Shown piece by piece: positions 62,150 through 64,000 of a DNA stretch of 64,000 nucleotides. Numbering within the stretch: the first letter of the stretch is position 1; the number at the start of each line of letters is the position of its first letter. The position numbers and the translations under genes are program-made. Source of the DNA: Maricurvus nonylphenolicus. Its GTDB lineage: Bacteria > Pseudomonadota > Gammaproteobacteria > Pseudomonadales > Cellvibrionaceae. The DNA lies in assembly GCF_042854845.1 (NCBI RefSeq), contig NZ_AP031498.1, forward strand, positions 868,001-932,000, given 5' to 3'. A model generated the notes under the pieces. The model did not search any database. It was not told the origin of the DNA and saw only the letters and a list, made by a program, of their open reading frames with translations.

Positions 62150-64000
62150 ATGAGTAGCCAAGATAATACCCCTATCATTGTTGGTGTTGGCCAGTTTACC
62201 CAGCCCGTTCCCGAAGACCTCCAAGCCTGCATGTCCCACTATGAGTTGGCGGCAGAAGCCTCTCGTCATGCAATTGAAGATGCTAACTGCGCTACAGCGT
62301 TAGGCTCTCATATCGACACCGTTGTAGGTGTTAGAACCTTTGCCGATTCCACCCCAACCTGGGGATGCCCGTTTGGTGGCAGTAACAATTTCCCCCGTTC
62401 GGTGGCAAATCGTGTAGGCGCCGATCCTAAGCGAGCCGTGTATGAAGTGATTGGTGGCCAATCACCGCAAAAGCTGGTGGGTGAATATTTTGAAAAACTC
62501 AATGCCGGTGAATGTGAAATGGTGCTGCTCACCGGCGGTGAAGCCATGGCCAGTATTAAGGTGGCGGGTAAGCAGAAGGTAAAACTGGATTGGCGTGAGA
62601 AGGTCGATGGTAGCCTGGACGATCGTGGTCGCTTTGACGGTTTCCATATGGTAACGCGCATGGAGTTTGAGCATAAGCTTCTGCAACCGATACAGTTTTA
62701 CGGCTTGATGGAGCAGGCACGCCGTGGTGAGCTGGGCATGGATGAGTCCGCATATAACAGTGTCATGGCACAAGAGCTGTCGAAATTATCGGAAGTTGCC
62801 GCGAATAACCCTTATTCAATGTATCGGGCCTTTTATTCACAGGCTGATTTACTGGATGAGTCAGAAAGCAATCCCATGATTTGCTCTCCTTACCGCAAAC
62901 ATCTGGTAGCCAAAGACGGTGTGAACCAGGCTGCTGCATTACTGCTGACGACCGTGGGCAAGGCAAAATCTTTGGGTATCCCGCAGGACAAATGGGTATT
63001 CCTGCACGGTTATGCGGATACGAAAGAACGTGTATTGCTGAAGCGAGAAAAACTGGGGCGTTCTCAGGCCATGGCGTGGGCGTTAAAAGGCGCCTTGTCT
63101 GCAGCGGGTAAAGACAGCAGTGAAATTGATCAGTTTGATATTTACAGCTGCTTCCCGATTGTTATTAGCGAAGCTCGCGATATTTTGGGTATTACGCAAG
63201 ATGATCCAAGGCCATTAACTCAAACCGGTGGCTTGGCTTTCTTTGGTGGGCCGGGTAACAACTACACCATGCACGGTATTGCTTCACTGATTGAAAACCT
63301 GCGCACCAAACCCGGAACATTTGGCATGGCGTATGGTAATGGCGGCTGGATGTCCAAGCATTCTGTGGGTGTTTATTCAACGCAAGCGCCGACAGAAGCT
63401 TGGCAAGCGTGTGATAGTCAGCCTTGGCAAGCGTTTGTGGATGAAGCCCCGGACGTAGAGACAGAATTATATCCTCAGGGGGAAGCGGTACTGGAAGCCT
63501 ATACCATCAATTGCTTTAAAGGTAATCCGCTCAACAGTGTTGTGATCGGGCGCTTGAAAGACAGCGGTAAACGCTTCTACGCGGTGAATCCATTTTTTGA
63601 TGCAGAGACATTACAGCAAACATTGCAGGGCGATAAGCTGGGATCGACTATTTATGTAGAAGCCGATCCGAAGGGCAACCGCTACGCCTATTCTGAACAG
63701 AAACTGGCGGAGTTTTCTCCACAGCCGGTTCATGAATTTAAAGATAGTTATGAATTCAACAAGGTTGAGCGTGATGGCCATATCCTAAAGGTCACCATGA
63801 ACCGACCTGAAGCACGCAACGCCTTGCATCCACCGGCAAACCAGGAATTGGAAGACATTTTTAATGCCTTTGAAGCTGAAGATGAATTATGGGCAGCTAT
63901 TATCACTGCCGAAGGCGATGCTTCTTTCTCTGCCGGTAATGACTTGAAATATATGGCATCGGGTCAGGAGTTCTGGATTCCTAAAACCGGCTTTGCGGGT
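62150..64000 (+). CDS. Thiolase-like protein (TLP1 type) fused to an enoyl-CoA hydratase domain, 5' part
   Basis: The frame is open from ATG 62150 to the right edge (617 codons) with no stop, so the gene continues. Residues 1-~400 are a thiolase-like domain close to the protein at 2136, with GGQSPQ at 102-107 in place of the nucleophilic cysteine, LTGGEAMAS, IYSCFPIV and GGLAFFGGPGNNYTMH. A TLP1-type C-terminal domain follows (~410-525). From about residue 538 a crotonase domain starts (KVTMNRPEARNALHP..., FSAGNDLKYMASG). Such a fusion could channel a CoA thioester between two beta-oxidation-like steps. The start has only a weak ribosome site (GTAAG). Confidence 0.88.
   Translation, partial: MSSQDNTPIIVGVGQFTQPVPEDLQACMSHYELAAEASRHAIEDANCATALGSHIDTVVGVRTFADSTPTWGCPFGGSNNFPRSVANRVGADPKRAVYEVIGGQSPQKLVGEYFEKLNAGECEMVLLTGGEAMASIKVAGKQKVKLDWREKVDGSLDDRGRFDGFHMVTRMEFEHKLLQPIQFYGLMEQARRGELGMDESAYNSVMAQELSKLSEVAANNPYSMYRAFYSQADLLDESESNPMICSPYRKHLVAKDGVNQAAALLLTTVGKAKSLGIPQDKWVFLHGYADTKERVLLKREKLGRSQAMAWALKGALSAAGKDSSEIDQFDIYSCFPIVISEARDILGITQDDPRPLTQTGGLAFFGGPGNNYTMHGIASLIENLRTKPGTFGMAYGNGGWMSKHSVGVYSTQAPTEAWQACDSQPWQAFVDEAPDVETELYPQGEAVLEAYTINCFKGNPLNSVVIGRLKDSGKRFYAVNPFFDAETLQQTLQGDKLGSTIYVEADPKGNRYAYSEQKLAEFSPQPVHEFKDSYEFNKVERDGHILKVTMNRPEARNALHPPANQELEDIFNAFEAEDELWAAIITAEGDASFSAGNDLKYMASGQEFWIPKTGFAG

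Noticed and set aside
43142..64000. The whole right part as a recently acquired genomic island
   Set aside because: No integrase, tRNA-end duplication, transposase or flanking repeat was seen. A lower GC impression in 42-46 kb is not measured and not sufficient.

Overview
The window comes from a heterotrophic, respiring gammaproteobacterium. The evidence is a block in the order bfd, peroxiredoxin, rnt, pyrC, motY, argG, which matches my recollection of the Pseudomonas aeruginosa PA3525-PA3530 neighbourhood, together with a complete ccoNOQP-ccoGHIS respiratory cluster. Four TonB-dependent receptors in 64 kb and several CoA-thioester catabolic genes suggest an aquatic, probably marine, oligotroph of the Cellvibrionales/Spongiibacter kind. 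That finer placement is inference. No transposase, phage gene, CRISPR array or rRNA was seen. One tRNA is present.

Layout. (1) 1-10 kb: an acyl-CoA catabolic cluster holding a fused biotin-dependent acyl-CoA carboxylase (cut by the left edge), a thiolase-like protein, a TonB receptor, an enoyl-CoA hydratase-family protein, an amidohydrolase and a large acyl-CoA dehydrogenase. (2) 10-26 kb: signalling and housekeeping genes, namely a PAS-GGDEF cyclase, a FIST sensor protein beside a hybrid histidine kinase, tRNA-Met, ychF, an SthA-like transhydrogenase overlapping an HDOD gene, a lone TonB receptor, two proteins of unknown role, an aminotransferase and a second hybrid kinase. (3) 25.7-32.3 kb: the conserved block bfd / peroxiredoxin / lipoprotein / thioesterase / rnt / pyrC / motY / argG, with a Fur-like box before bfd. 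(4) 32.6-42.4 kb: cbb3 oxidase ccoNOQP with an Anr/Fnr-like box, ccoG, ccoH, ccoI, ccoS, a SafE-family membrane protein and a cyclic-nucleotide-binding protein. REP-like hairpins interrupt this cluster. (5) 42.5-48.3 kb: an orphan ParA, then a TetR regulator facing a short-chain dehydrogenase, and a leftward set of folE, a PTPS-like gene and an SDR that looks like a dedicated pterin-cofactor operon, with a D-aminoacylase-type amidohydrolase upstream of it. (6) 48.6-64 kb: a second catabolic island with two TonB receptors, two alpha/beta hydrolases, an aldehyde dehydrogenase, an iron alcohol dehydrogenase, a double CaiB-type CoA transferase, an AraC regulator and a thiolase-like/enoyl-CoA hydratase fusion running off the right edge.

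How it may fit together. The most striking non-coding signal is a 24-bp palindromic operator, TGACACA-N10-TGTGTCA followed by CCCTTTG. It occurs three times at an exact 33-bp period, plus one degenerate copy, between the amidohydrolase and the 48.6 kb receptor. A single related copy lies about 4.6 kb away between tetR and its divergent SDR. This suggests that the TetR protein controls an import and processing regulon in regions 5 and 6. Region 6 can be read as uptake, ester cleavage, alcohol to aldehyde to acid oxidation, CoA activation and side-chain degradation. The substrate cannot be named from sequence.
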